Below are positions 34,740-46,514 of a stretch of 64,000 bases of DNA, piece after piece. Position numbers and translations under genes: made by a program. Positions within the stretch are counted from its first letter, which is position 1. Each line of letters begins with the position of its first letter. The notes below the pieces were generated by a model. That model was not told where the DNA came from, searched no databases, and was given only the letters and a program-made list of their open reading frames with translations. Location of the stretch: positions 47,402,851 through 47,466,850 of the forward strand of contig CM053162.1 of assembly GCA_028571685.1 (NCBI GenBank). The letters are read 5' to 3'. The stretch comes from Heterohyrax brucei (Eukaryota > Chordata > Mammalia > Hyracoidea > Procaviidae).

Positions 34740-34910
34740 TATCCTAGTGCCAGACTCTAGCTTGGCCATCGTGGGCAGGTCCTCAGGTTCTCTGAGTTTC
34801 GGGTTCAGCTTCTGTAACGTGGGGATAAGAGGTACATTTAGGGTTGCTCGGAAGATTAAATGAGCTAATACAGTGAAGCTAACATAGTGAAATATTAGAT
34901 TCTTGGCCGC
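34740..34910 (+). mobile_element. MIR
   Basis: A 'tggccatcgtgggcaggtcc' to 'cggaagattaaatgagctaa' order is the classic MIR core and tail. Confidence 0.7.
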
Positions 34911-35482
34911 TGTTTCCCTAGCCTTTGGGTTATCAATTGTTCTTTCCATTTTCCTCACGTTCCATTAAATAAATAGGTCTTTTGAGGGAAGCATTCATAG
35001 CCCTCCCCTTCCATTACTGTGGTTTGAAGCAATTCTGCCTCCTGTGTCTGTATAGAATCAACTGGAGAAGAACCTTGGAGAGATATTTGCAGAGTGACAC
35101 ATAGATTGGTTGATGTGATTATCAGGGTGATATCAAAATCCACGAATTGCTGTTGGAATCGGTAGTATCATGGATATAAAGCTTTATTTGAATGATAGTG
35201 CCGAAAGAGCTGAGAATATACCTATTTGTCTCCCCTCAACCAGCAACACGTTTCAATCAAGGGTTTCAACTCAGAGTGAAGATAGCACAGCTTCAGAAAT
35301 AGAGTGCTGGCCAGTACCGAGTTGCTCATAACTTGAAGCAAACCCAGTGGAGCCCCCAAAGGGACCCCCACCTTTCAGCTACAGCATCCCGAATCCCGGC
35401 CGGGGGAGCATCCCTACCCTAGGCGTCCCGCGGGCCTCCGGGAAAGCCTGGAGCACGGAGCCGGAGCGACCCGGCCCGAGGT

Positions 35483-35497
35483 GGGCATGCTCAGTAG
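35483..35497. promoter_or_regulatory. NRF1-like site, inverse of the island 1 copy
   Basis: GGGCATGCTCAGTAG is the 15-base reverse complement of 32,056-32,070. Confidence 0.35.
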
Positions 35498-36207
35498 ACC
35501 CGCAGGTCCTAGTGCACTTGGAAGGGCGTGCGCCACGGCCCCCGCCCCCTACCGCCCCTCTGTGGCGCGCGGAAAAGCCGACATTTTAGTCTCTTCTTCA
35601 ATCCATTCTTTCTTGTCCTGCGCTCTCTGTGGGACCTCCCCGCTCTCGCTGGCGCGGGCCCGGGACTGTGCAGATCTCTCCTGGGGAGTCCGAGAAGTCA
35701 CTCATCCCGGCCCCCAGAGGCTGAGGCTGATGTAGGGAGGGCTCCACCGGCCCAGCCCGCCGAAGCCCCCTCGGTGGCGGCGTTCCCGCCCCGCTAGGAG
35801 CGCGCCGCTGCGCCGGGGCCTGTCCTCACCTCACCTCCACGCCGCCCCTGAGGTATTTCTCAATGACGGGGGCTCGGAGGACACTTCCGAGCGGGGAGGG
35901 AGGGAGCATCGTTAGCGGTCGGCTTATCAGTTCCTTCCGGTCTGCCCCCGGGCTGGGCTCTGTCGCTGCTCGGCCACGCCTCGGGCGCTCGGCTGCCTTT
36001 ATGGTGGTGTCGGAAGAACCGGTCGTGTGTGCCAGTTTGTGCCAAGTGAGTCTGTGGCCCAGCTGTCTCCCCCAAGACCCGCTGGCACGGGTGGAAACCC
36101 AAGCTTTCTGGTGGCAAATGGCAGGAAGCGAACTTGGAAACTGAGCCGGCGCCCGGGCGCGTCCGCGCACCCGGCCGTCCGGTCCCCGGCATGAATGGCT
36201 GCAGCCG

Positions 36208-36235
36208 AATTGCATAATCGGCGCTGTATAAATAG
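36208..36235 (+). promoter_or_regulatory. TATA box with a C/EBP-like upstream site
   Basis: TATAAATAG at 36,227-36,235 fits the consensus. It is preceded by ATTGCATAAT (36,208-36,217), close to a C/EBP or C/EBP-ATF half-site. It is followed by tandem GGGC repeats. A start site near 36,257-36,262 is predicted. Confidence 0.55.
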
Positions 36236-36257
36236 CCAGCGGGCGGGCGGGCCGGCC

Positions 36258-36463
36258 GTGACACGCTCGGTTGTACTGTTATCGGGCGGGACTTCACCCC
36301 CAATGCCATTCACTCCCAGGTCATTTGCCTTTTCCGTGCCAGTGCCAGGCTTTTGAATCGCGGAGATGAAAGGCTCTTGTCTCCGCCTCCTTCCTCCCTC
36401 GAGTTCGTAGATTATGAATGAAACGTCGACCTCGCTGCGTCCTGAGGTGCTGCTCCCCTTCAG
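36258..36463 (+). other. Putative first exon
   Basis: The span runs from the predicted start site to a CAG|GTAGGA donor (GT at 36,464). It is mostly untranslated by appearance: the first ATG (36,305) is followed by a short frame, one at 36,366 opens a 14-codon frame, and the ATG at 36,415 opens a frame (MNETSTSLRPEVLLPF) that reaches the donor. I do not recognise that peptide. It could be the N-terminus of a spliced protein or noise. Inference only. Confidence 0.3.
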
Positions 36464-36799
36464 GTAGGAGAGAGGCTCAGTGTCAGCGCAGAGGTCCACA
36501 GAAAGTTCGGTGTGCGTGGCTTGGGGACGCAGAGAAAGCAGGAAATGATTGACAGGGCTGCGAAGACAATCTCGACGAGAAAGGAAACCGCTTGGGGTTT
36601 GCCTGTGGAGTTTCTGTTTACAAGTGTGCAAGCCTCTGTTAGTTTTAGAGTGGGTATGCAAACGTCTCTCTTGCCTCGCTCTCGCTTGCAGGCCGCTGTT
36701 GTGTGGAAAGTGCTGTTTCCTTCGGAAGAGGCGGCTTCCCTTTCTCCCCGGGAGGCCGTAGTGACTCCCCGCCTTTAAAAGAGCCCTGGGGGGCCGGGG

Positions 36800-38029
36800 A
36801 GGGGGGAGCTTTGAAGAGCAGGAGAAAAGCTAGTGTGGCTTAACCGTTCCCTAATTCTAGAGCTTCTTAGAAGCCAAAGCTGAGTAAATTTCAAAACTTA
36901 ATTCATTCTACCTGCACTTCACAAATAGATGTTCATTAAAAAAAGATGCGGAGAAAATTTTTTTTCTTTCTCTCTTAAGCACCAAGTATCAACTTTATCA
37001 AGTTTCCAGTTCTTTAACAATGGATTTCTGACACCTGACAGGCACTGGCCAACCTCTTCAGTTTTCGTGTCAGATGCCTGTATCTGTAGCCTGTTTCTAA
37101 AATGTGAATCAAACCCAAGGCTCCCGCCTCTAGGGCCTCAGACAAGTGAGGCAGCAGGCATGTAAGAAAAATATCTAGGGTAATGGGGTAACTGTACTAA
37201 AAATGATGTACCCAGAAGAGAAAGGAACTCTGCTTGAGAAGTCAGGGAAAGGAAGGCTGCCTGGAGGCGACGCTGTTTGCGCTCAGTCTTGAGGGATGTG
37301 TAGAAGTGGTGAGAGAAAACTGGAGAGGGCCGTCTGAACGGAAAGGTTCCCCCCTGCAGTGTGAAACAGGCTTGGGTTGTAGAGATGAACTTAGCAAAAA
37401 GGTGAGCCGGAGGGTAGGAAGCCACACAGGAGGTTAAACTTTATCTTGAAGTCTCGCAATTTTTGTAACAGGTTCACAGGATCTTTTTCTAGCCCCAGAT
37501 CACTGCAGTGGCGCTCGTAGTGACACAAAGGTAGAGCAGTGGGCATCCACTGTTATGAAATTTGTATGTGCAGCTGAATTCAGACAGTGACAGCCCCTGA
37601 GCCAAATAAGGCCCCAGACTCCTTTTGTTTTGCCTGCCACCTTTTTTTAAAAATCAAACTAACAGTTTAAAATTAGATTATTTCCCATCAAAATCAAGAT
37701 TTTTGGACTCCACCTGAAAAAATCTGGAGATCTGTGAATGCCACATTCCTGCTGAGAAACAGCTGATTGTGGCTCCTGGAGTAGGCACTTGAGTTTTGGA
37801 CCCCTGCATAAAAGACTTTTTGGATGGCTCAAGGCCCACTCTGAGATTCCGGGTGGTAGAGTTAGAGCATGTCACTAGGGAGAAGGTAAATTAGTGTGAG
37901 GAGTCCTAGGCCTCTTGGGAGGAAACACATCAATCCTGGTTTCCTTTTCCCAAGACTCTATTAAATATTAGCGAGTCCCAGAAAGTAGTAGTAGGATCTA
38001 ACACCCCTACTACCCCCAAAACAAAACAA
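36800..38029. other. Non-coding stretch with an ancient LINE-like fragment
   Basis: 37,230-37,320 ('ggctgcctggaggcgacgct', 'cagtcttgagggatgtgtag') resembles an ancient L2-class pattern. The remainder is unassigned. Confidence 0.4.
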
Positions 38030-38195
38030 CTAAGCCCATTACCACTGAGTTGATTCCAAATTTCAGTGACCTTAAATAGGACAAAGTAGAAATACAGGGT
38101 TCCCAAGGAGCAGCTGCTTGATTTGAACTGCCAACCTTTTTGTTAGCAGCCAGTGCTTACCAAAGCTCTTAACTACTGTGCTACCAGGGCTCTGG
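38030..38195 (-). mobile_element. AfroSINE, antisense
   Basis: It runs from 'cccattaccactgagttgat' to 'actgtgctaccagggctct'. Confidence 0.88.
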
Positions 38196-38205
38196 AAGTA
38201 TCCAA

Positions 38206-38415
38206 AACCCAAAACCAAACCCACTGCCTGTCCAGTTGATTCTGACTCCCAGCAACTGTGTAAAAACCCATTGCCGTCGAGTCGATTCTGACTCATGGTC
38301 ACTCCATGGACAGTGGAACTGCCCCATCCAGTTTCCAAGGAGCTTCTGGGAGGTGTGAACTGCCGACCTTTTGGTTAGCAGCCATGGCATTTAACCACGA
38401 CTCTACCAGAGTTTT
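38206..38415 (-). mobile_element. AfroSINE plus a tail fragment, antisense
   Basis: A 56-bp tail piece ('accaaacccactgcctgtcc') is immediately followed by a full copy starting at 38,262 with 'cccattgccgtcgagtcgat'. That copy is one of the least diverged in the window. Confidence 0.85.
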
Positions 38416-39625
38416 CGGGAGGATCCAGGATGGTCCTAAAATAACAGCTAACAGTTATCACACTCTCTTCCCACTCCCACCCCCCTTCTAGGGAGTGAGA
38501 AAACTAGGCTCCTTGCCAACAGGGCAGCTGAGGTTCAAGTGGTCAACTTGAAAATTTACCGAATAGGATCATGTTTGTACCCAAAGTTTGTGGATTAGAT
38601 TATACAAACTGCAATAAAGATTTTAAACAGCGGTGCTTAGCATCAGATTTATGTCTTTACTAGATCACTCCAGACATAAAGGATGGTTCGTAGGAGTGAA
38701 GTAGAACTAGTTAGGAAAAAAATGTCTTCTTCTGTGATAGAGCAGTGACCAAGCACAGTGGCAAGGGATGCCCAATACCAAGGACACAACAGAGGTAGAA
38801 ACAACTTTGCTATAAGACCCATAGAGGTTAACGCAGCTAAATTCTAAGTTTTGGACTGAAGAAATTGGGTGGATACTGATGCTTTCAGTATCATAAGGGT
38901 CATAAGTGGGAAGGAAGAGGACTTGGAGCACAGTAGGCAGTTGACACCATGCAAGTTTGGGACCAAACAGGTCAGGGACAGCAGGAGAGATCAGGAAGTC
39001 AAAGGCAGAGGAAGACCCTGGTGATGGAGAGGGAAAGACAGTTCTTTGAGGATATCATTTGAGCAATCAGGTTCAACTCTACCCAGACCTTGAGGAGGAT
39101 CTGGACTTCCCAGATGTAAAAGTCAATATGCTGTTCATTACTTACCTGAGCTCATTTGAGCTGGATTCCTATCCTAGCCACACACACAAAAAAAAAATCT
39201 GACTATCAAAATAGAAAACCATACTTTGGATAGGGAGAAAGATGGATAGGAACTGAGATGGGAAGCTCAAGGGAATCTTAGGACGTGTGTTTGCAATTTA
39301 ACAAAGGAACATCTGGGATCAGTGCTGGGCAGGGAGTTTCGTAGAGGTTCTGGTTGAGTGGAACACATACCTACTGGGAAGCCAGTACTTAGTTAACAGT
39401 TTATGAGTTGTACTGCTCTCTCTTTTGGCCCTAGTACCACACTGTAACTACCTTTATTCCTCAGCTCCTCTCCTCTGTAAGCCCATAGCTGAGAAAAGAT
39501 AATAATAGAATCAGAGCTTTTATAATTTGAGGAAAATGAAAGCATATATTTGTGAAAACTGTGGCTCCAGTAAACCCAAGCTTTTGGAATGAGTTCACGA
39601 GGCAAAGAAAACTCACAAAGACGTG
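38416..39625. other. Non-coding stretch, no gene recognised
   Basis: It may include more ancient L2-class sequence around 38,620-39,060 ('actagatcactccagacata', 'accctggtgatggagaggga'). No exon is seen. Confidence 0.35.
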
Positions 39626-39629
39626 ATCC

Positions 39630-40305
39630 CTGTATCAGTCTTTGCTGCACAACAAGCTACCACAAAACTTAGTCACTGTAAACAACAAACATTTTATTAT
39701 TTCTCGTTAGTCTGTGCTGGGCTAGATGACTCTTTTGATCGAAACCAGTGCAGCTGGGGCTAGATAGTCTAGAATGGTCTCTCTCATGTCTTATAACCAT
39801 CAAACCATTGCCATGGAGTGGATTCTAACTCACAATAGTCCTATACAACAGTGTAGAACTGCCCTATCGGGTTTCCAGGGAGCAGCGGGTGGATTCAAAC
39901 TGCTGACCTTTTGATGAGCAGCCTGAGCTCATCAAGGAGCCAGTAGGGCTCCTGATAACCACCAGGTGGGCTCTCTGGTTAGTAGGACCTCAGCTAGGAT
40001 GGCTTATCTTTGTTACCATCTGTTATCTTCTTCACATACTCTACCATGGGGATCACACTGTGTCCATGGCAGTGTTCCCAAGATAAGAAGGAGAGGGCAA
40101 ACCCCAATGTGCAAGCATTATTCAAGCCTCTGCTTGCTTCACGTTCATTAATATCCCATTAGACAAAGAAGCCGCATGGCCAACCCACAGTCATGCAGGA
40201 GAGAAATAGACTTTCCTGCCTTAGGAGAAGAGTGGCCAGATCACATCACAAAGGGTTTATACACAGTGATGGGAGGAACTTGACATTTTTGCTATCTACT
40301 GCAAC
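39630..40305 (-). mobile_element. MLT/MaLR-type LTR, antisense, SINE inside
   Basis: 'tgctgcacaacaagctacca' and 'acattttattatttctcgtt' are the complement of an old MLT-type 3' end. The rest continues after the SINE, through 'agagtggccagatcacatca' to 'ctatctactgcaaccctt'. Confidence 0.65.
39798..39962 (-). mobile_element. AfroSINE, antisense, nested in an LTR
   Basis: It runs from 'accattgccatggagtggat' to 'agccagtagggctcc'. Confidence 0.85.
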
Positions 40306-40319
40306 CCTTATATCTGAAT

Positions 40320-40440
40320 TTCATAATCTATTTATAATAGCAATATGTATTTGTCACATATATATCATATATTTGTATGTAAATATATTGTAAGTACATA
40401 TTAAGGTATATAAATACATGTATAATGTTTATAGATAGGT
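40320..40440. repeat. AT-rich low-complexity stretch
   Basis: TATAT/ATGTATA-rich sequence with no coding content. Confidence 0.6.
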
Positions 40441-40852
40441 GTACTGTTTTCTGTTGATAGAACTAATTTCTACATTTACATTGGCTTAAACTAAAACTGG
40501 TTAATGTTCAGTAGATCTGTACATGCTATAAAACATTTTTTAAGTAATTTAGTGAACAAGGAAAGAGACCTTACAGACTCACTACTCTTGCCCTTCTTTC
40601 TCACCGTGAAGATCCTGACCTTGATATGCCTTACTTTTTAAAATACGTATGTTCTCGAACAGATATGGACAGTTAACACATTTGTAAAGCCAAACATATT
40701 TAATAAGCACTAAGGAAACTTACTATTGAAGATTGTTGTAGCTTGAATAATTTGGAAGAACAAATAATCCTTCTTAATTTGTTCATTGCATTAACTCAGA
40801 TTTTTATCTGAGTTTTGGGGTTAGTTAAAGTGAGGCTCACTAACATGCTGTT

Positions 40853-41105
40853 TTGATGGTTGCAGAGATGGTGCTTGTGAGGGTGGTTCTGATGGTGGTG
40901 ATAGTTCTGATGGAGGCGTTGATGATGGAGGTGATGGTGGTGACAGTGGCCCAGAAGGTGATGGTTGTGGTGATCATGGTCTTGTATGGAGGTGATAGAG
41001 ATGATGATGGCGATGGCAGTGGTGGCGGAAGTAATGGTGGTGGTGATCTGGTGGAGGCAGTAACGGTAGTATGGCAATGGTGGTGGTGAAGGTGGTGGTA
41101 GAAGA
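40853..41105. repeat. Imperfect (GTG/ATG) trinucleotide-rich tract
   Basis: About 250 bases of GGTGGTGAT-like triplets. The minus strand reads as a histidine-rich frame (175 codons at 40,796-41,323), a consequence of the repeat rather than a gene. Confidence 0.85.
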
Positions 41106-41199
41106 ATCTGAAAAAAGTAACCCTCAGTTGCAGTTTCCCCTTGACTCTCCCACCAGATCTTGGGTTCTTCAGGCAGTTGGAGCAAAGGCATGGAAGAAA

Positions 41200-41355
41200 G
41201 GAGTCCTAGTGCCGTCAGGATTCCAACTTGTGGTGACCGTATTGGACAGAGTAGAACTATCCCGCAGAGTTTCCAAGAAGTACCTGGTGGACTCGAACTG
41301 CCAACTCTTTGGTTAGCAGGCATAGCATTTAACCACTATCCCATCAAGGTTTCTA
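41200..41355 (-). mobile_element. AfroSINE, antisense
   Basis: It runs from 'agtgccgtcaggattccaac' to 'cccatcaaggtttcta'. Confidence 0.88.
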
Positions 41356-41454
41356 GAGAAAGGAGCAGAACAACAGTAAATCAGAAAAGAAAAAAAACAG
41401 AAGTGTAGAATAAAAGACACCCTGTAGGCAAGACAATCTCCCATACCTCCCCTA

Positions 41455-41750
41455 CAGGGCCACCAGGGGCAATCAGCATCAGGCCTGTCAGATCACTTCC
41501 TCCTCTAAGACTTTTCTTACCTCCCCTCAGACTGGGCTAGGAGTTGTGCCAAGGTACATCTTGTTTATCATAGTCCTTTCTACATCTTTTTGTAATTGCC
41601 TTTTTACTTGACTGTATCCCCTTCCCACTAGATTATAAAATTGCTGGGGGCAGGGGTAACATCATGTTCTCCCTTATTCAGTCTAGAACCACCATGGTAC
41701 CAGTGTGTGTCCTGTAATACTTGTTCAGTAAATGAATGACAAGCCACCAC
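41455..41750 (+). mobile_element. L2 LINE 3' end
   Basis: 'agatcacttcctcctctaag', 'tcccactagattataaaatt' and 'ttgttcagtaaatgaatgac' follow the order of the L2 3' terminus. Confidence 0.6.
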
Positions 41751-41939
41751 AGCTTGAAAAAGTGCCCTTTCTTCCCTCTGCTTTCTTTCCCTTCTCTCCA
41801 GTGGCGTCTGAGGAGTTCCTGTTATGAATGACTTCTCATGTGTCAGCTGCCTCAAGCTCTCTGGGTTGTTAGTGTCAGATAAGGACCTGGAAAGGCCTCC
41901 TAGTTCAACAGGGACATAAAATCCTGAGTGCTAGAGTTC

Positions 41940-42080
41940 AAAGGAACATTAAGCAGCAACCTGTTTTAAAAGATGAGGAAACTAGGGCCTAGATAAGCAA
42001 AATGATTCATCTAAGACTTACCAGATAGGGTTACATCTGGAACCATAACTCAGAAACTCAAAGTTCAAGTCCTGTAATGA
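41940..42080 (-). mobile_element. MIR, antisense
   Basis: The core 'gatgaggaaactagggccta' identifies it. Confidence 0.5.
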
Positions 42081-42825
42081 TTTGTTGGAATAAAACTACG
42101 CACCCTTGGTACTCACTCCTAATTATCCTGCAAAGAGGTAATGTTCCTTATCAATGTTGTCAATCATTCATGAAGGAGAAAATGAAGACTTGCTTTTAGC
42201 TTTCCAAAGATTGGCATATGGATATATGTGGCTATATATACAAGGCTTCCATTAGACGTTTCTAGTTTTAGTCTATATATATAGACAGAGAAGGAGAATA
42301 TAAATATGTATATTTTTTTCTTTCCACCAAGTGTGGTTTCCTCCCTATATTATTCCTTATATTGAATTTTGCAGTGTGGCCAGTAAAATGTAGAGAGAGA
42401 TATGTTAGAGAGTTTCTGACCAAAAAAAAATAGAGACAAGGCCTTGAGAAGGTCTTGTGTGAGGAAGTAATGTTCAGAGCTGCCATGAAGGGAAAGTCAA
42501 GAAAAGTCAAAGAAAAGGTAACCCCAGAATCCTTTGGGCTACTAAGTTAACCATCCTTGGAACCCACCTTTCTGAACTTCATATTATGAAATAAATCTTC
42601 ATTACTGAAGCCATTTTTAGTGTAGTGGTCCACACTGTATTCTCTGTGTACCTGGCACTGGCTCCACTGCATTGTTATATATTCCAGTACACCAGCAGGA
42701 GATGATGCCTGATCTGGCTTGGTTCACCTTGCAGAAAAGGACTAACCAGCAGGATTAGCTTTGAGACACAGCCTTTTTGGTCATCTGCTGATATTTGTAG
42801 GCTGAGGAATTTTTGGAGCTGAAGG
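42081..42825. other. Non-coding stretch, no gene recognised
   Basis: AT-rich, with a TATATA run near 42,275. No exon or repeat family is assigned. Confidence 0.4.
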
Positions 42826-42970
42826 GAAACCCTAGTGGTATAGTAAAGAGCTACAGTTGCTAATGAAAAGGTAGGCAGTTGGAGTCCACCAGGTGCTCCT
42901 TGGAAACTCAGTAGGGCAATTCTGTTCTGTCCTATAGGGTCACTATGACTCAGAATTCATTTGACATCAG
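42826..42970 (+). mobile_element. AfroSINE
   Basis: It runs from 'gggaaaccctagtggtatag' to 'gggtcactatgactcagaat'. Confidence 0.9.
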
Positions 42971-43214
42971 TGGGACTGTGTGCTTACAGGCATGCACGTT
43001 AGATGCCTGTAACTTGTGGTTAAAACTCAGTTGGTTTTTTCCCCATTATTTAGTATTATAAAAAATAAACCTTGTTCACTGTAAAAATATTTAATATATT
43101 GACAAAGTATAGAGAAGAAAATAAATATCCCAGAAAGTCCACCACCAAGATACAATCCCTGTTAATGTGTTTAGTGTGCATCTTTACAGATGTTTTTTAT
43201 GTATGTATATATAT

Positions 43215-43505
43215 ATATTAATAAAATGTTACCCATTACCCTTTGCTGTCAAATTGATTCAGACTCACAGAAACCCTATAGGGCAGAGTAGAACTGTTCC
43301 ACTGAGTGCTCCACTGTGTTCTCCACTGTGTTCAAGGTTCTCAGTAAATGCTTGGAGAATGAACAACATAAAATACACTTGTATTGTTTTTCTTTAGTGA
43401 TTACAATAAGTATTCTGTAAGCCTAGGGCCGGGCAATATTTTGTTCTACTGCACATAAGGTCACCATGACTCAGAACCGACTTGATGGCAACCAGTAACC
43501 ACAAA
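43215..43505. mobile_element. Two partial AfroSINEs
   Basis: An antisense tail lies at 43,225-43,310 ('attcagactcacagaaaccc'). A sense tail lies at 43,435-43,505 ('cagaaccgacttgatggcaa'). Both lack heads. Confidence 0.7.
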
Positions 43506-43689
43506 GCAAATTTACACTGCTGTCTGCATTGAAAGTCTCATTGCAAGCTGGTCAAGATCACAGGATATTAAGATCACAGAAGAAACAAGCAAATGTTACT
43601 TTATTGTCATTGACTTCATCATCTACTTCACTGTCATAAATTATTTTTTTCTGTGTCTGTTTGTTGGCAGTGAGAATTGATTACACGTA

Positions 43690-43870
43690 TTAATTTTTTT
43701 TTTGGTAAAAATATAGATAACACTGCATTTGCCAATGAACCATTTTTTCATGTATGCAATTCAGTGAGATCGATGACATTAGTCATGTTGTACAACCATT
43801 GCTGATACCCTTTGCTAAAATTTCAGAAATCTTTTGATCATTTTGGACTTGAAGTTTCTACCTGACAGTG
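43690..43870. mobile_element. Old L1-like fragment
   Basis: 'ggtaaaaatatagataacac' and 'gtacaaccattgctgatacc' resemble a common old L1 segment. The family is uncertain. Confidence 0.35.
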
Positions 43871-44133
43871 TGGATTTGAATTTAAGCACCTCTGTCTTAT
43901 GCAACATCCAGCAGCTCAAAGGTAAGTGGAAATCTATCAGATACCATAATGTTTCAATAAATCTGATATCTTTGGTGATAAGATCTTAAAAAAGACAAAT
44001 GTGTTCCTTTTTTCCTCAATATTTGTTGTCACGTGGCTACAGAATATTGACTTTCCTATCTCTTCCTAATTTCTATTCCCTCCTAACCCTACCATACTGT
44101 AGCTCCTACCCTTACTACTTTGTGCAAGCTACT

Positions 44134-44610
44134 TGTCTTAGTCATCTAGTGCTGCTATAACAGAAATAATACAAGTTGATCGCTCTAAAAAGAGAAATTT
44201 TGTTCTGTTGCTGTCCAGTAGGCTACCAGTCCAAATTCAGGGCATCAGCTCCAGGAGAAGACTCCTTGTCATCAGTCTTCCCTTGGACAGGGAGCTTCTG
44301 AGGAGCAGGAACTCTGAGTCCTTTCCGAAGGACACACTCTGCTCCTGGCATCACTTTCTTGGTGGTGTTGGGTCCCCAGATCTCTCTGCTAGTGTCTTTG
44401 TTTTACATCTCAAGAGATTGTCTCAAGGCAAAGTACAAACTTACACACAGAGTCCTGACCTACTAATACAACTAGCACCCGTTCTCCCTCTTTAACATCA
44501 TGGAGGTAGGATTTACAACATATGAGAATATTATACAATACCAGGAATCACAGCCTAGCCAAATTGCTGCACACATTTTTTTAGAGGGGTGCACAATTCA
44601 ATCCCTGATG
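44134..44610 (-). mobile_element. MaLR-type solo LTR, antisense
   Basis: It begins 'tgtcttagtcatctagtgct', the complement of the 3' end seen at 50,760-50,780. It ends 'ggtgcacaattcaatccctg', the complement of the LTR start. The interior retains only moderate similarity to the young element at 24.9 kb. Confidence 0.75.
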
Positions 44611-45842
44611 CTGCTCCTTGGTCAGGTCACTTCACCTGATTGCCAAATCTGAGTCTCTTCAGTCGGTGACTTGTCAATTATTATTGCTGACCAGTTACAC
44701 CTTCTTGAAACTTCCTCTTGTGGCTTCCCTAGCCCCAATTTCCAGCTCTTCTTTATCTCTGTTTATTCATTACATTCAGCAAAAATTTTACTGCATACTT
44801 GTGTCATGCTGCCAGGAATGACAAATCAAAGAGGAACAACATCACATTCATTGTCGAAAAGAACATTTCAAGATCTGTCCTGAAAAACACATCAACAATA
44901 AGATAATACCGATACACTCACAAGGAAGACCAGTTACTGGGAGTACTCTTCAAGTTTATGCACCAACTGCCAAAGAGGAGGAAACTGAATTTTTTTTTTT
45001 TACCAACTTCTGCAGTCTGGAATTGAATAAACATTCAATGAGGATGCATAGATAGTTGATGACTGGAACGCAAAAGCTGGAAACAAAGGAGAAGTATAAG
45101 CAACTGTAAAATACAGCCGTAGTAATAGAAGTGGTGTCAGAGATTGCATGATAGCATTTTGTAAGACCAAGGACTTATTCACTGCAAATACCTTTTTTCA
45201 ACAACTAGACATCTGGATCTCATGGGACAGAATATGCTGGAACCAAACTGACTGTGGAAAGAGACAGTAAAGAATTTCAACATCATCAGCCAGAATAAGA
45301 CCAGGGGCCACCTGTAGAACAGACCATCAATTGCTCATATGTAAGTTCAAGTTGAAGCAGAAGAAAATGAAAAGTTCATGAAAGTCATAGTATGACCTTG
45401 AGTATGTACCACTTGAATTCAGAGACCATCTCAAAAATAGATTTGAAAGCACATTGAACTCTAATGACCAGATGAGTTATGGGATGACATTAAGGCACCA
45501 TAAATGAAGAAAGCAGAGCTCATTAAAAAGGCAGGAAAGAAAGAAAAGAGCCAAATGGTTGCCAGAAGAGACTCTGAACGTTGTTCTTGAATGTAAGGTA
45601 GCTAAAGCAAAAGGAAGAAATGATGAAGTAAAATTGCTGACCAGACAATTTCAAAGAGCAACTCGAGAAGGCAAAGTATTATAATGAACTGTGCAAAGAA
45701 CAGAAGTTAGAAAACCAAAAGGGAAGAATACACTTGGCATTTCTCTAACTGAACTGAAGAAAAACATTCAAGCCTTGAGCTAATTACTGGAGGAGTCTAT
45801 TTGGAAAATACTAAATGATGTAGCAAACATCAAAAGAAAAAG

Positions 45843-46220
45843 CAAGGACCAGGGGCCATGCTCCCAGGGGAACCCTGAGGACCCTGAACCATCAATTACG
45901 GACCCTTGTCCATAAATCATTACTGAGATAAACTCTTTGGACAGGAATGGATTGGACTCAGTGACACAGAGTGACCATATCGTGTGTGCACTTTATGGTT
46001 CTATGTGTCTGTAGTACGTTGTCCTGCTGCCCTCTTACTGAAGGGGGGTAAGAGGGTAGAGAGGAGGGGACAGGAGATTGTTAGGAGGATATGACATATA
46101 TAGAACAGAGAGGAGGAGTGTGCTGTCACTGGACAGGGAGAGCAGCGGGAGCTGCACAAAGGCAGACATGCTAAATTTATAGTGGATTGTACACTTTCAC
46201 TCAACCACAATCAATAAAAA
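45843..46220 (+). mobile_element. Family A retroposon in the RTE
   Basis: Family markers are 'gtgcactttatggttctatg' and 'gattgtacactttcactcaa'. AAAAGAAAAAG flanks it (45,832-45,842 and 46,221-46,231), though the right copy blends with the A-rich tail. Confidence 0.75.
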
Positions 46221-46514
46221 AAAAGAAAAAGAAAATGGAAGGAATCCGCAGAGTCACTGTACTAAAAGGCACTGGTCAGTATCCAGCCGTTTCAGGACGC
46301 AGCGTGTGAGTGAGAACCAATGGTAGTGAAGGAAGACATCCAGGCTGCACTGAAGGCACTGGTGCGAAACAAGGCTCTAGGAATCATCAAGGATTTCATT
46401 CTACTTGAATCCACAGTCAACACTCATGGAAGGATCAGACAAGAAATCAAAGTGTTCAAAAGCAAGGACGTCACTTTGAGGACTAAGATGCACCTGACTC
46501 AAGCCGTTGTATTT

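Larger units (their letters stand above)
35340..36790. promoter_or_regulatory. CpG island 2, probable promoter
   Basis: CpG-dense from about 35,390 to 36,320, tapering to 36,780, and free of repeats. It contains an NRF1-like site (35,483), a GC-box-like run at 36,240-36,252 and a consensus TATA box at 36,227. A possible alternative promoter for the gene served by island 1, which lies 3-4 kb away, or an independent start. Open frames through it on both strands carry no motif that I recognise. Confidence 0.75.

Noticed and set aside
40796-41323. 175-codon histidine-rich minus frame
   Set aside because: It is the translation of a GTG/ATG trinucleotide tract running into an antisense SINE.
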